This document shows positions 23,692 to 34,703 of a DNA stretch of 64,000 nt, one piece after another. The stretch is taken from the NCBI GenBank assembly GCA_022385755.1, contig MU278384.1, forward strand, positions 80,271 to 144,270, given 5' to 3'. This DNA comes from Trametopsis cervina. Its lineage: Eukaryota; Basidiomycota; Agaricomycetes; Polyporales; Irpicaceae. A program made the position numbers and the translations under genes. Under the pieces are notes generated by a model. The model was given only the letters and a program-made list of their open reading frames with translations, was not told where the DNA came from and made no database searches. Positions within the stretch are counted from its first letter, which is position 1; each line of letters begins with the position of its first letter.

Positions 23692-24444
23692 TCATGACTC
23701 GTGAACACAGAGCATGAGTGAGGTATTGTCACCAGCGATGCCCGCGAACCCTGCGAAGATGGTCGAGTAGAGCAGGAGATCGACCCTGCGAATTCCCTTC
23801 ACGCGCTCCTGACCGGGGGATGCGGACCTCAGAACCCGGCGCTCATAAGCAGCTTCCACATGATGCTTATACTCCGCGTTCGTTCCACATGCCATTGCGA
23901 ACTCCTCTCGTGAAATCTGCAGCCGCAGAGCATTGTAGAGTTCGCCCATGATGTCCCCTACCGTAACGTAGATGTTGTTGTAGCGTTGTGATGGGGTCAC
24001 GGTGATCCTCCATGGCAGATGCTCGCAGCGAATCTCGAGGCGATGTGCGGGAGGGGTCGTTGCGGGGAGGGCGAGGGATGCGGCGGGTATTGGATATGCA
24101 GGGTCGTAGGCGGAGGGGCGGTGGGGAGTGATATCGGAGGGGCGAACGCGAAGGTCCCAGAGGAACGGCCGTTGAGAAGCTCCGGCGTGTGATGATGCAG
24201 CCACCAGGGGGTTGACCTGCAGCCCCGAGGGTGATGGTGGGAATGGCTTAGAGTATCCATACGGTGACTGCGATACAATGAGCGACGTGTTAACGTTGCG
24301 CGATGAGGAACGTACCTGGTGCGGGAGCGGCGGCGGGAGGGACGGAGGCGTCCTTGGCTCGGGCGAGTCAAATGATGACGCTGAGAAGGACGGGGACGGG
24401 GTGCGAGCAGGCTCGAGAGCGAAGTGGACACGCTTGGTGGCCAT
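23692..24444 (-). CDS. DUF6699 family protein, copy 2
   Basis: The ATG at 24444 is preferred over upstream in-frame codons because it starts MATKRVHFA, the usual opening of this family, and because a TATTTATA box lies about 115 bases upstream. The uninterrupted reading is 250 residues. An in-frame 48-nt segment (24268-24315) has intron borders (GTACGTT..TCGCAG); if spliced the protein is 234 residues. After a Pro/Ser-rich N-terminus come RPFLWDLRVRP, LPWRITVTPS, VTVGDIM, ISREEF and RRVDLLL..TIFAGF, which are the ordered DUF6699 signatures. Function is unknown. Confidence 0.8.
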   Translation of the reverse strand: MATKRVHFALEPARTPSPSFSASSFDSPEPRTPPSLPPPLPHQVRSSSRNVNTSLIVSQSPYGYSKPFPPSPSGLQVNPLVAASSHAGASQRPFLWDLRVRPSDITPHRPSAYDPAYPIPAASLALPATTPPAHRLEIRCEHLPWRITVTPSQRYNNIYVTVGDIMGELYNALRLQISREEFAMACGTNAEYKHHVEAAYERRVLRSASPGQERVKGIRRVDLLLYSTIFAGFAGIAGDNTSLMLCVHES

Positions 24445-24556
24445 GTCTTGTGAGTTCGTTGAGTATGGAGCGAGGTGCAAGGGATGTTCAAGGTAGCAGA
24501 CAAGTGGGTCTGTGAAGGAGATGATGTAGGTCGGAGAGAAGGCAGGCGGATGCGGG

Positions 24557-24564
24557 TATAAATA
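24557..24564 (-). promoter_or_regulatory. TATA-like box of DUF6699 copy 2
   Basis: TATTTATA on the minus strand about 115 bases before the predicted start codon, a spacing compatible with a fungal core promoter. Confidence 0.4.
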
Positions 24565-26438
24565 AGGATAGGGGAACATGGCGATGCTATGTGACGATTA
24601 GGGAAATGAATGTATTGAGCGCACTGTATGTGGGATGGCGGGGTATCGAGGGGATGTGACAGGCGCAGCCACACCCGGCGGCAGCGAACACGTACCTGTG
24701 ACGGGGTGACTTGTTGTTCGGATGCCTCCGTGCTATCACAGTATGTCCTGATGGCGTGGACGTGTCCCCAGACCGCTCGACCCAGTCCTCCGTCGCGCAG
24801 CCGAGGCGTGATATTAGGGTTGTGACTGGCACGTATATTTCTTCAGTGTTTTCCAACGCTACCGCAGCGGCACACACAAATGACTCAGCGGCTGACTCGC
24901 ACAAAGAAGAATGTCCAACTCACCCAGTCACCCGCGCTCGGCTGTGCAAATCCTAAGAGAGGGTGGTGCGGGAGCACTGGTCGCGTCCTAGGCGCGCTTT
25001 TCTTGGGCGGAAGGCCGTGCTAGCTCTCCCAGAGCGTGTCGGGTGACGTTCCCTGTGTCGGGGCGCAGTCGATATTCAGTGCAAAACATACATCAGATGG
25101 AGGGGAGGGGAGAGCAACCAGAACGTCTGCCGCCCGGGCGCGTAACACAACAGCCTCGTTCGGGAAAGGCGCTCGCGCCCATCAAAAATGATGCCTGTGG
25201 CTCAGCTAACCTAGTTAGCGCTATTAGCCTCTTCATTTCCTGCCAGTGGCGATACATGTGTGTCCTGGTCTGGCCCACGCATGCTAAGCAGCGCAGCTTA
25301 GGCCACTGCAGCACTGATACATCTATATCACATCCCATCTTGCTGCAATGCTCTTTTTTCCTTGTGAACGGTCGTATCTACTGCCATCCATCTCACATGC
25401 TATGATGCTATATCATGTTCGCAAGGCCACATTCTGTAAGGGCCCGTCACGGATTACCGCTGATGACCTACCAACACATGAAAAGGGCTGAACAATATCT
25501 GCATCACCACAGATCCACGAGGCGGTCACCATCGGGCTGTAACTAGCCGACGAACCTCTCCAACTTTGTGAGTATAGCAGATCACCTCACAGCTGGTCCA
25601 TACTCTGACGCTATCACGCCTGGGCCACAAAGCGCTGTTGGGTGCTGCAACTTGTACCAACAGTCTAGACCTCGAACCCCGGTCGATTTCCACAGTGCTT
25701 AAGCACACGTCGACTGCGTCTCCAAAATGCGGAATACAATATCATCACAGCAATGACCCGCGCACAATTGATGCGGCTACTACCGCAGCTACGATCCTGA
25801 CAAATAGGATGCGCACCCCCGCAACTTGCCCCGCAGCAATCTGCGCAATCATCACTGATTGAAGGCGGAAACGGTTCACGTGTTATGGTGAGCACCAGTG
25901 CCCGCCCAGCCACGACTTAATTCGTGTATTAGGCCTACACTGCACACGTCCGTGGCGCAGAGCCGAAGTTCCTGATGGCGTGTCACCGTCACCCCAGGAA
26001 GCCGCAGTCCTAGCGGGATGCGCCCGGCGGTCCTAGGTCTCCGTAGACCAGCACGCAATACCTTGGGCCCGCTCTTGTTACAGTGTACACGGCTGTGTGA
26101 CGGATACCTGGTCCTAGGAAGTCTATTATCGCTTTGCTATTCTGATTCAGATGTCCACAGGTGAGTAAGTCGACTTCTGACGCTGTGACATTCCCTCACA
26201 CAGCTTGGACAGGCCAAGCCAAGCTATGCGTGTAGTTTTCCGATATCGTTGGGCTGAGGGCTAATTATATTGCATCTCCTTTTGGTGTTCACTCCTTGGC
26301 CACTATACGGACCCCCCGTCCTCCGACGCGGCTTACATTCCAACGGTGGGTGGGGACGTCAGATGGTCGGGAGAAGTTTGCCCTCTCAAAATCGCTGATA
26401 TCGATGATAATAACAGCCTTGGGAATAAAGTTGCTACA

Positions 26439-26750
26439 TTAGCGGGCGTAAGTGTTTATCCCGGTCAGTCTAGCGTCGAGGCTGACCGCGCCCGCCCACT
26501 CTTTAGGTTTGTGCCTTAGAAAACGGACGACACCGAGCGACGGTGGAATCGACGTTGTTCGATGCGCGGGCGTATCGGAGGCCTGTAAAAAACCTTTTCC
26601 CCTATCGTCGAAGGGGACGAATGCTTCCAACTCATTGGCCACGGCTATGATTTGTTCATCAATGTCCATGATCGATGTGCGGTGCAGTAAAATCTCCGCA
26701 CCCGCTTCATCGAGTGTTAACGCTATGCCGTACGCTACGTCTGCACTCAC
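26439..26750 (-). other. 103-residue ORF of unknown nature
   Basis: An open minus-strand frame reads MSADVAYGIALTLDEAGAEI and continues with helical, acidic sequence (IIAVANELEAFVPFDDRGKG). Its amino-acid mix looks more like protein than most ORFs nearby. No family, promoter or splice context is recognised, so this may be a fragment or chance. Confidence 0.2.
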
Positions 26751-29714
26751 TCATCAGCCTGCATGATTGACTGATGGTCTTTAGATTGCGCATGCGAAAT
26801 CCGCGCTTCCGACGTCGGACACTACAGAAATCGCCCTCACTCATCCATTACGGGCAAGTCATTCAGATTATCTGCGTATGTCCCCCCACTCGACATCGTG
26901 AGTTCATACGCTTCTCGTCGTAACGCCGCGGCTGATCAGGCCCAGAACGTTTCAGACTCTTGTCCTGGTAGAATAGGCGCATTAATATATCTCCGGCGCG
27001 TCGAACGTACAGGGCTCATCGACAGTGTGTGTTCATCTTTCCACCGCCGTTCATTACGGAGCACAAGGATTTGCTTTGTGGGTCACCTCTACCTCGGCAT
27101 GACGTGCACACGGCGGAATCTCCCGCTTATTTATCCCCGAATGCTGACTACATCCACTACACTGTGTGTTCACTGGTATCAGACCAGCACAAGTGCCTGA
27201 TGGGTAATGGGAAGGACCACTGAGTTGCCTGCATAGTGCGAAGTGCCTGTGAACGCCAGCCCGCTAGATCAGCGCATACAGTCGCACCATGTCCCAATCC
27301 GAACCCTCAGGCGAATTTCACATATTTCCCTGCGCAACTCTCCCACAGCTCACAGGCTCCAGTCTGGCGCAAGGCGGTGATCTCCACCTTACTCGGGCGT
27401 TATCGAGGATACCAGCCTCCGCGGTAGGCTGACTGTATCGATTCCGATAGACGACTTGGGCGCGGTGCTTTCCATTTCATCGGATATTCTTGCCGACCGT
27501 CGGGTGTAATTGTAGAGTCTTCCAGAAGACCCCGCGGATATGCTTATGCGATGCACAACTCACGATCTGTCTGCAGATGCTGTTCATGCGGTGCTTGCGG
27601 CTCGTATCCAATCTTCCAAGTTATGCAGACCCGGATCAACCTGCATCAACAAAGCTCCAAAGACGGAAGGTATGGAGCTATATGTAATCCACTCTTACGC
27701 GGTGTCTCTCAAGCTCTATCAACGCGGCATAGAAGGACAGTCCCGGTACTCTTCGCCTCATCGAGCACTTACTGATAGGCACTGCTCCGGCTTGTCGGCT
27801 GGAGCCTCTTTCATTGTCACCAGTAATGTGCGATTTCAAATGGAAGGGTTGCGAAATGGAAATGGACAGATAAACACTACGACCACCTGTGGGTATTCCA
27901 CACGGCAAAGTTATGCAGCCATTCCGAGGAGCATAGCTCCTCTCCGACTAGGATTCACAATTGCCAATGAAATTTGCTGGAGCCCTCCCGAGTGCAAAGC
28001 ACTGTCCGCGTGGATCACCTGCGAACAAATACACAAAGCAGCACCTCCGTGTTCTGAAACATTTCCATCTTGTGGCATCCACGCTGGAACAGTGTCTAAG
28101 GGTTGCAGCATCTTCCGAGCCACAACCCATTGTGCCACTTGCCACTCAGATCTCATGATTGTGATTTGCACGAGATATCTTCAAGGTATCACGCCGATTG
28201 CCTGCAGACCACCATGAGGCAGCGTTTGAACGCAATTACATCGGGTGCACCGTCATTGTGTTTAGCACGCACTTTCTATTTGGAGCCGACAATGTGATGA
28301 GTGTGAAAGAGGATCGAACCTGAAAGATCTGATCTGGCGGAGCTTTGTTCGAAGGGTCCATTATCCTGGGCTTTGTTGCGGACGCACAGCAACGCGCCAG
28401 GCGTGCGCCGTGCCTCGAGGCTACGAGGTCCGACGGAGGTAATTTAGGGATTTGTTTTGTCTTTGTGTGGATGGGCTCATGTTCTTGGCTCCGTGGCCGC
28501 TCAGTTGTTGTGTGGCGCAGTGAGTCTGCTTGCAATGGCGGAGATGGATACAGAGGCCCGCAACGTTGCTTCCATCTCCGCACACCCGAACACCTCCGCC
28601 GCTCACGTCCGGGTGTGACATACATTGGTACCCCGAAGTATCTAACTATCAGAAGTATGGTTTCTGTTGTATTCGAATAACCCAGACGTCGAGATGTATT
28701 ACGCACGATTCAAAATGTCGACCATGCGTGTGAGCATACGGGTCATCACAAAGCTCATACGTATACAGATGGTTGAATTTCTCAGTGCAGTTTTGAGACG
28801 ATCGACTGGCTTTTTCAGATGCAGTCTGAGGTGTAACCCCGCCGCTCAAGAACGGCGCACTAGGACTTCTATGTAGTCCCGTTTTCTCGAACAGACTGGT
28901 AACTAGGCCTGGAAGATCAGCCAATGTCACTACTGTCTGGTTTACTATTCGACCTCACCGCCTCGGCCTGATCATGGGGTTTTCTCGACTCACCCACATC
29001 GAGTGCTGCGGTTGAGCCCAGGCAATAGCGAGCTTGTTTGCACATGCTAATTTCCTCTTCTCCTGTATTTGAATTTTGCTTGAACACCCGTCCCCGTCGT
29101 AGGTTCGTCAAAAGATATACCCCAAGTGGCCACCGCCGTCTGTGCCAGAGTTACCCATAGATGTCTCTGATCCCACGCGCGTAAGGCTCTGGATACGCAA
29201 TATCAGAAGTGGTTTCCTCGCATTCATATATTTCCTTTTCGGAAACGTGCGTCGGTCACATGATCGCGCTGAGGCCTTTCGTGGCAGCGCATACCAACTC
29301 CATTACCGATTCTCTACAGTATGCGAGCTCGTTCATACCCGTGTAAGATGTCATCATAATCCAAATATGTCTCGAGATTACGGCTATAATGTTTTCAGGA
29401 ACCTGAGATAGCCATCTTCTCCCTGGAAATCTCTTACCATCATTATGATACTTATACTGCTTCTTGTTTCTTGTACGGTCTTAGCAATCCATGGTGCAGC
29501 GGCTGCTAAGTTTTATTGGGTACGCTCCTTCCATATCAGTGCGATTGGGTGCTTACCAACGCGACTGCTGTATTTTAGTCCTCAAAATGTCGAAATCTGC
29601 ATCGACTGCTGTCACTTGCGCGGCTCAGAACATCCTACCGCTCTTGATTGCCCCCGACAACCAGTCTATGAACATCACACTCAATGATTCTCAGAGTCTC
29701 ATCGCATCTTTATC

Positions 29715-29951
29715 CCGAAATTATGACAGTGGACCAGGCGCATATGAAGGCTGTGGCTGACGACTGGCCGCCACTTGGACCCTGGACGAAAACTGTCTTT
29801 CCGATGTAGTAAGTGAACTATTCCTATAACGTATTGAACGTCGCTGGGTTTTTGTGCCCGACGATACTCTGAAGGAGTTCCTGGAAGATGATCAATCTTC
29901 CTGTCTTTGCTGGTGCACGTCTCTGAGACTGAAATGGAATGTTCCACCCGT
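29715..29951 (+). pseudogene. coding-like exon remnants
   Basis: Two neighbouring segments read as plausible exons: one ending DWPPLGPWTKTVFPM at a GTAAGTGA donor, and one reading WVFVPDDTLKEFL through LKWNVPP to a GTAAGAA donor. The second overlaps the region just upstream of DUF6699 copy 3. No start, family or complete join was found, so these are described as relics of an unknown gene. Confidence 0.25.
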
Positions 29952-30410
29952 AAGAATATGTCATAACGCCCACCTCCCTTGACGCAACACTAATTTACGG
30001 GTATGCTATTTCTTTCTCGAAGCATCTGTTAATATTGGATGGTTTGATTCATATAGTGTCTGGCTCTATCTGAAAGCTTTTCTCCCGTCGACACATCAAG
30101 GCAAGCGATCCGCTGGATGCAATGCAAACGTCACTCCTGAACGACGGTAAGATCCTATTCTGTCGTTGCTCACGCCAATACTGAACCAAGTTTGTGTCTC
30201 GTTGACATGCGGCTCCACCTGGCATTAGGAAACGTACCTGGAAATATCCAAGCGTGAAAGGCTCTGCAGATGAACGTCCCCAGACCCGGCGCGAAGCTCA
30301 AACAATGAGAAACTCGGTGGAATGTCGATACTATCAAAGCTTATGTCTGCCGCTCAGCAGACCGAGCAAATAAACCGTTTAAAAGGCCTGTCGGTGCATA
30401 TAGACCCCAA

Positions 30411-31146
30411 ATGCTCCGCATATTCTCATTGGAATACCCTTTGTCGACGACAAATGTTTCGCTCGCAACCCGAAGCACCCTCTTCGACAGCTTACAGCCC
30501 TGCTTCGGGCATCACCTTCCGGTGTCTACAATATACCAGAGCAGTAAGTGCCTTTGGCCATTGTCATATATCATGATCCTTAGCTTTTATGCAGCCGCGT
30601 ATCCGTCCAGTGCCTCTGCCGGCGGAGTCCACCACAGCTCTATCCATAGAGGAAGTACTTCAGTCAACGGGCTACAAGTCGCCCCAAGACTTACACTTGA
30701 CTCTAGACCTGCGTTGGTCGCCATGTTTGGTTCGTCTCGGGAGTACCGCAAAGCTCTCGCACGCTGTTCCCCAAGAAATCCTGACCCGCTCCGTTTCAAA
30801 CCTCACACGAGGAAGCCTTCGACTCCACTGCGAATCGCTTGCATGGTGCATCGATATTCCAGCAAGACGACATGGCTACGTCGTCATTCAAGATCTTCTC
30901 AGTGGTCTATATGAGGCCCTACGTACGCCTGTCACTCGAGGGGAACTGCAACAACTGCGAACACACCGGTCACGGTGGCAGCAGGCCGTGGCAGCCCTTC
31001 AATTCCGCTGTCAAAGCTCGCAGAATCGGCGAGAAGAGGAACGCGTTGGAATGCGGAGGGTAGATGTTTTAGGGGACGCCTATTTATTCGGGGGTCTGTT
31101 TACCACCGCAGACGGGAGACTGTTCATGAAGACGCTAAAATATTAA
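30411..31146 (+). CDS. DUF6699 family protein, copy 3
   Basis: The conserved part lies in 30584-31146: LTLDLRWSP, LHCESLAWCIDIPARRHGYV, VIQDLLSGLYEAL, VTRGELQ and RRVDVLG..YLFGGLF, the DUF6699 signatures in order, ending LFMKTLKY. The simplest model starts at ATG 30589 (185 residues). A spliced model joins 30411-30543 to 30584-31146 through a very short 40-nt intron (GTAAGTGCC..CCTTAG) and gives 231 residues. The acceptor and following bases (CCTTAG, then CTTTTATGC) closely match the same place in copy 4 (CCTTAG, then CCTTTATGC), which supports common descent, but the reading frame differs there. LPW is changed to LAW. Function is unknown. Confidence 0.75.
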
Positions 31147-31425
31147 CAATTTGGGGAGACACTCGACCGGATTTTTGAGTACGGTCTGCTCAAGTGTATA
31201 ACTAGTGCTGCGACCCTCGTCGTTCATACGCCCGGCTATTGCTTGGAATATTCGTCGCGGTGTCGCTTGCCCAGACATATCATGTCCTGCATTCAGTCGA
31301 TAAGAATGGCATAGATGCCGAGTTGTGAATATCCTCAGCAACACGCACAGCGCAATCGCTGACTCAGCTACAGATCGTGATCAAGGCGCCCATAACAACA
31401 TGTTGCTTGCTTGCGATTTAGTTGG
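31147..31425. other. spacer, no gene seen
   Basis: The 3' flank of DUF6699 copy 3 up to the target-site duplication of the inverted-repeat element. No ORF with support. Confidence 0.5.
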
Positions 31426-31431
31426 TCTGAT

Positions 31432-32086
31432 CTAGTGTCGTGTTGATAATTCCCGGCGGATGTAAGGTAAGTAAACAAATGTCGAGCCTCAGATGTAAGT
31501 AAATAAACGGTGTAAATTACATTTCTTACATCGGCGGGCCGGCATCTACGGGCCGAATTTTCCGCGGTAAATTACGGTAAACAATGTAATTTACGGTAAG
31601 CAAATGCCGGTAAGTAAATAATGACTCTGCCCAGCTCATGATACAAAACGCATCAGCGGTTCACAATGCCCCCTTCGCTGCTCTGCGCGGCTTGCAAGTT
31701 AGTAGTAGAGTCCGGCTCACCAGTGTACGAGTCAGCGAGAGCAGTCTGCGTCTACTTCTGCCATCGGACTGGGAGCTTCTTCGGGTATGGAGTACGAAAG
31801 CTGGCGAGTATTGTGCTCAACGGAATGATTGTCATCGTCGGTGTTGTCTTCGCCTGGAACCAGAGTGAGAAAACACGACTCATGAAATAACCTGTATGAT
31901 TTTTCAAGCTACGTAAACCCAGGCACATGGCTTCTCCTGCTCAGTATAGCATCGCACTGATGTACCTTTATTTACATTTATTTACATGGTCTTTTCGAGG
32001 ATCACGGTAAGATATGTAACTTACTATGTAAATAATTCATTATTTACTTACGGTAATTTACATCACCATTTCTAACACGACACTAG
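31432..32086. mobile_element. 655-bp non-autonomous TIR element (MITE-like)
   Basis: The left end CTAGTGTCGTGTT is matched exactly, inverted, by the right end AACACGACACTAG. Both ends are flanked by the direct repeat TCTGAT (31426-31431 and 32087-32092), a likely target-site duplication. Just inside each end lie repeated copies of GGTAAGTAAA / GTAAATTACGGTAA words in opposite orientations, forming subterminal repeats. No transposase is encoded; the inside holds only small ORFs (up to 76 codons). It is therefore a short element mobilised in trans, superfamily not assigned. If the duplication is counted as 8 bp (TCTGATCT), it overlaps the first two bases of the left repeat. Confidence 0.75.
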
Positions 32087-32092
32087 TCTGAT

Positions 32093-33511
32093 CTCCTCGC
32101 TTGGGCTCATCACAGCTGCTTTAGACAGACACCCGCAGAAACACAGTATATATGCATGAATATATATCTAACAGCCCACATAAAAACATATGGTATGGAT
32201 GACATAGCGCCAGTCAAACATTGGATGCCAGAGACAGGCAGGGTTGACGTATGCGTTTTTACCCCAAGTATATCTAAATAGCTGTCATAGTCAGTCTGGC
32301 TCAGGTATGTGCATAGAGCCTCTGCACTGTTTATTGATAACTGCGCAGCTCTAAGGCCCTTCGATTATCCCGCGCTATAGCGTACGACACACTCGGACGT
32401 TTCCAGCGCACAAACCTGTGCCCAAGGCTCAAGTAGAGGCCCCTCCTACCAAGCATATCACATCTTGGTGTGGCTCCAGAGCAGGCAAATGACGGTATGT
32501 AATCGTGGCTTGATTTGTTGAGACATTTCCGATCCGTGATGAGGCGAGAGCTGATTAAGCCTATGCACACAGGTTCGTTGACATTAGCGGTCTGCCTAGC
32601 TACAGCGCACTGCCGTTGAAGCCCAGACACCGGATTTTCAGACTTGCCCAGACTCGCCTAGAAAGATCGCTATTTTGTGTGCAGAGCGTTATGCTACTTG
32701 CACTGAGGAATTCTCTGCGGTCAGATCGGCCTACGTCTGTTTCATATTCATTGATAGTGTCGACTTGCTTGCTGACTTGTCATTGAAGGTTCTACCTTGA
32801 CGTCACTCGACCACCACATTCAGGACAGCCAAAGTACCTGCATGGGATTAATCCGCAGCTTGGAAGGTTTCCCCTGTGAAGAACTTGACGGATAGTCGGT
32901 GCATTAGATTAGGTTCGTGCTACTTCGACCGTGGAAGTCTTGTAGACCGTGACTCCCCTAAGCTCGCATGGGCCTAAACCAGTGTCTCTTATCCTCCATT
33001 TTCCGTTCGTACAGGTGCCCCGGCAAGCGTCTTGCTGTGTCAAGACCTGACTTAGCTTCGGGTGCCCATCAATGATCCGTAATCAGCAGTGAATAGGATC
33101 TCCTCCTTCCTCTACGGCCATTCAATCTATATGCAGCAATCATGTTTCTTCTCAACCACCGGTTTCAAGATGCATTCAGCGTAGCCGAAATATCCCATAT
33201 TTCTCTTAGCCGGAGTCATCCTTCGTTCTCATTGCAAGACGGCTAAAAGATGTGACATGACTACACTACTGTCGGTGGGTCCGATGAGAGAATGTCACAA
33301 ACCTATTATGTGACATTCGTGGACATTTTCGTATCTGTATCTGCAGAGCTACATAGCTTATGGTAAGTGTCGCTGTGATATATGCGCGCTCTGGTAAAGT
33401 GGTACAAATAATCTTACCCTAGGCTACTTCTGCTCACGTCCCCATTTTCCTCACCTCCACGATCCACAGACTGCCCTCTCCGTATTTGATGATAGCCTCC
33501 CTTCGGCCAAG
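32093..33511. other. gene-poor spacer upstream of DUF6699 copy 4
   Basis: No supported gene. Short ORFs lack family signal. The last 150 bases are pyrimidine-rich and probably promoter/leader of the DUF6699 gene that follows. Confidence 0.5.
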
Positions 33512-34239
33512 ATGTTTAGTGCATGTATCGAGCAGGTATGCCTGTACTCTCAGCCCTCAGTACATTGCTAGGCTCATGCTATCCTCCTTAGCCTTTATGC
33601 GACGAAACCTCTCTCTCAGAGCCCCCGCCATTGCCCCGGCGACGTTACATTGACTTACCACCATCTCCTGGGTCCGCCCCTTCTCCTCCGCTTGCACCAA
33701 CTCAACACCCTGTTTCGTCACAACCCACTACTGCCGTTGAGCTCCACGCAGCATTACGTTCACCAGATCACACATCTACTGGCGCGGAACAGATCCTTCG
33801 ATGGGATATGCGCCAGCCGCCGTCTACCGTACTCCTCTACGTTCAACCCAACTTGACATCCATTCAAGAGATCCTGTCGGCTCCTGCAACGTTCCCTCAA
33901 CTCAGGGAAATAACTATTATATGTGCCACCCTCCCATGGCCGGTTAAAGTCACGTCGCAACACGAGGGCATAACGGTGCGCCACATACTGGAAGGCATAT
34001 ATGAGGACCTCCACATTCCGGTCACGTCCACTGAGCTTGTGGCTATTACCGCCAGTGCAAGCTATGTGTTTGACGCTCTTTGTGCTGCCCATACGGAGAG
34101 GCTTCAATGGACAGGAACACCCGCGGAGACCCAACCTGGGCAGATACGTCGGGTAGACGTGTTGCTGAAGAACTATATGTTTGCTGGTCTGCGACCTACG
34201 GCCCATGATACAACCTTTGTACTTGACGTTTATACTTGA
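33512..34239 (+). CDS. DUF6699 family protein, copy 4
   Basis: Two exons in phase: 33512-33535 (eight codons, MFSACIEQ) and 33592-34239, joined by a 56-nt intron (GTATGCC..CCTTAG), giving 223 residues. Exon 2 starts with an acidic/Pro-rich segment, then ILRWDMRQPP, TLPWPVKVTSQHEGITV, RHILEGIYEDL, VTSTEL and the signature RRVDVLLKNYMFAGL. This is a textbook DUF6699 layout. The protein is likely soluble, with no signal peptide. Function is unknown. It sits 170 bp before the tRNA-Asp gene. Confidence 0.85.
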
Positions 34240-34409
34240 TGGTGCGCCGCTGTGTGTAGAGTACGCAGTGCGCTCCATCCGCGAATGTTGCATGCGCCAG
34301 TCAGGGTTTTTTTTGTATTCATTACTCTCAACTCCCACCAGCTTTCATGATACTATGTCTATTGTACTATAATGCCTATCTATAATATTAGTTTGCTGAC
34401 TTGTTACCG

Positions 34410-34494
34410 TCCCTGGTAGTATATCGGTTAGTACACGCGCCTGTCACTTCATGCAAGTGCGCGCGAAAGCGGGGTTCGACTCCCCGCCAGGGAG
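34410..34494 (+). tRNA. tRNA-Asp (GTC) with 13-nt intron
   Basis: Folds as a full cloverleaf: acceptor TCCCTGG/CCAGGGA, D stem GTAT/GTAC, anticodon stem CGCGC/GCGCG with loop CTGTCAC (anticodon GTC), and T arm CGGGG-TTCGACT-CCCCG, with discriminator G. The anticodon arm closes only if 34447-34459 is removed as an intron between positions 37 and 38, the canonical site. The mature length is 72 nt, normal for tRNA-Asp. Internal A and B boxes are present. Confidence 0.95.
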
Positions 34495-34512
34495 CGATGT
34501 CACGGATGTAGG

Positions 34513-34520
34513 TTTTTTTT
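34513..34520 (+). terminator. RNA polymerase III T-run
   Basis: Eight consecutive T residues start 18 bases after the tRNA-Asp discriminator base, as expected for a Pol III terminator. Confidence 0.8.
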
Positions 34521-34703
34521 GCGTCCCACCGTGGCATGTGTTCCATTTACCGCACAACATGGTTACGGCAGTCTGACAAAGAAGATAAAATTTCAATCTT
34601 AACGGTAATCTGGCGACGTCTGTCTACAGACGCTGTAGGCAAGTCGGGCTCATATACACCTGGCTATGGGACAGAAATGTATGTATCCTGACTACCCTAA
34701 GGC

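Larger units (their letters stand above)
24565..30410. other. gene-poor 5.8-kb stretch
   Basis: No complete gene or transposon domain was recognised. ORFs of up to 225 codons (27540-28217) show no family signal and no splice framework, so they are left out. Two fragments that look more coding-like are listed separately. The sequence is of mixed composition, unlike the compact gene blocks on either side. Confidence 0.5.

Noticed and set aside
27540..28217. 225-codon open frame on the plus strand
   Set aside because: No family signal, no promoter or splice framework, and overlapping ORFs of similar quality exist on the other strand.
28300..28345. Possible tRNA B box (GGTTCGATC on the minus strand)
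   Set aside because: The flanking bases do not form a T stem and no A box or acceptor stem is present.
31432..32086. Assignment of the TIR element to CACTA or hAT
   Set aside because: The ends read CTAGTG rather than starting with CACTA, and the duplication is not clearly 3 or 8 bp, so no superfamily is claimed.
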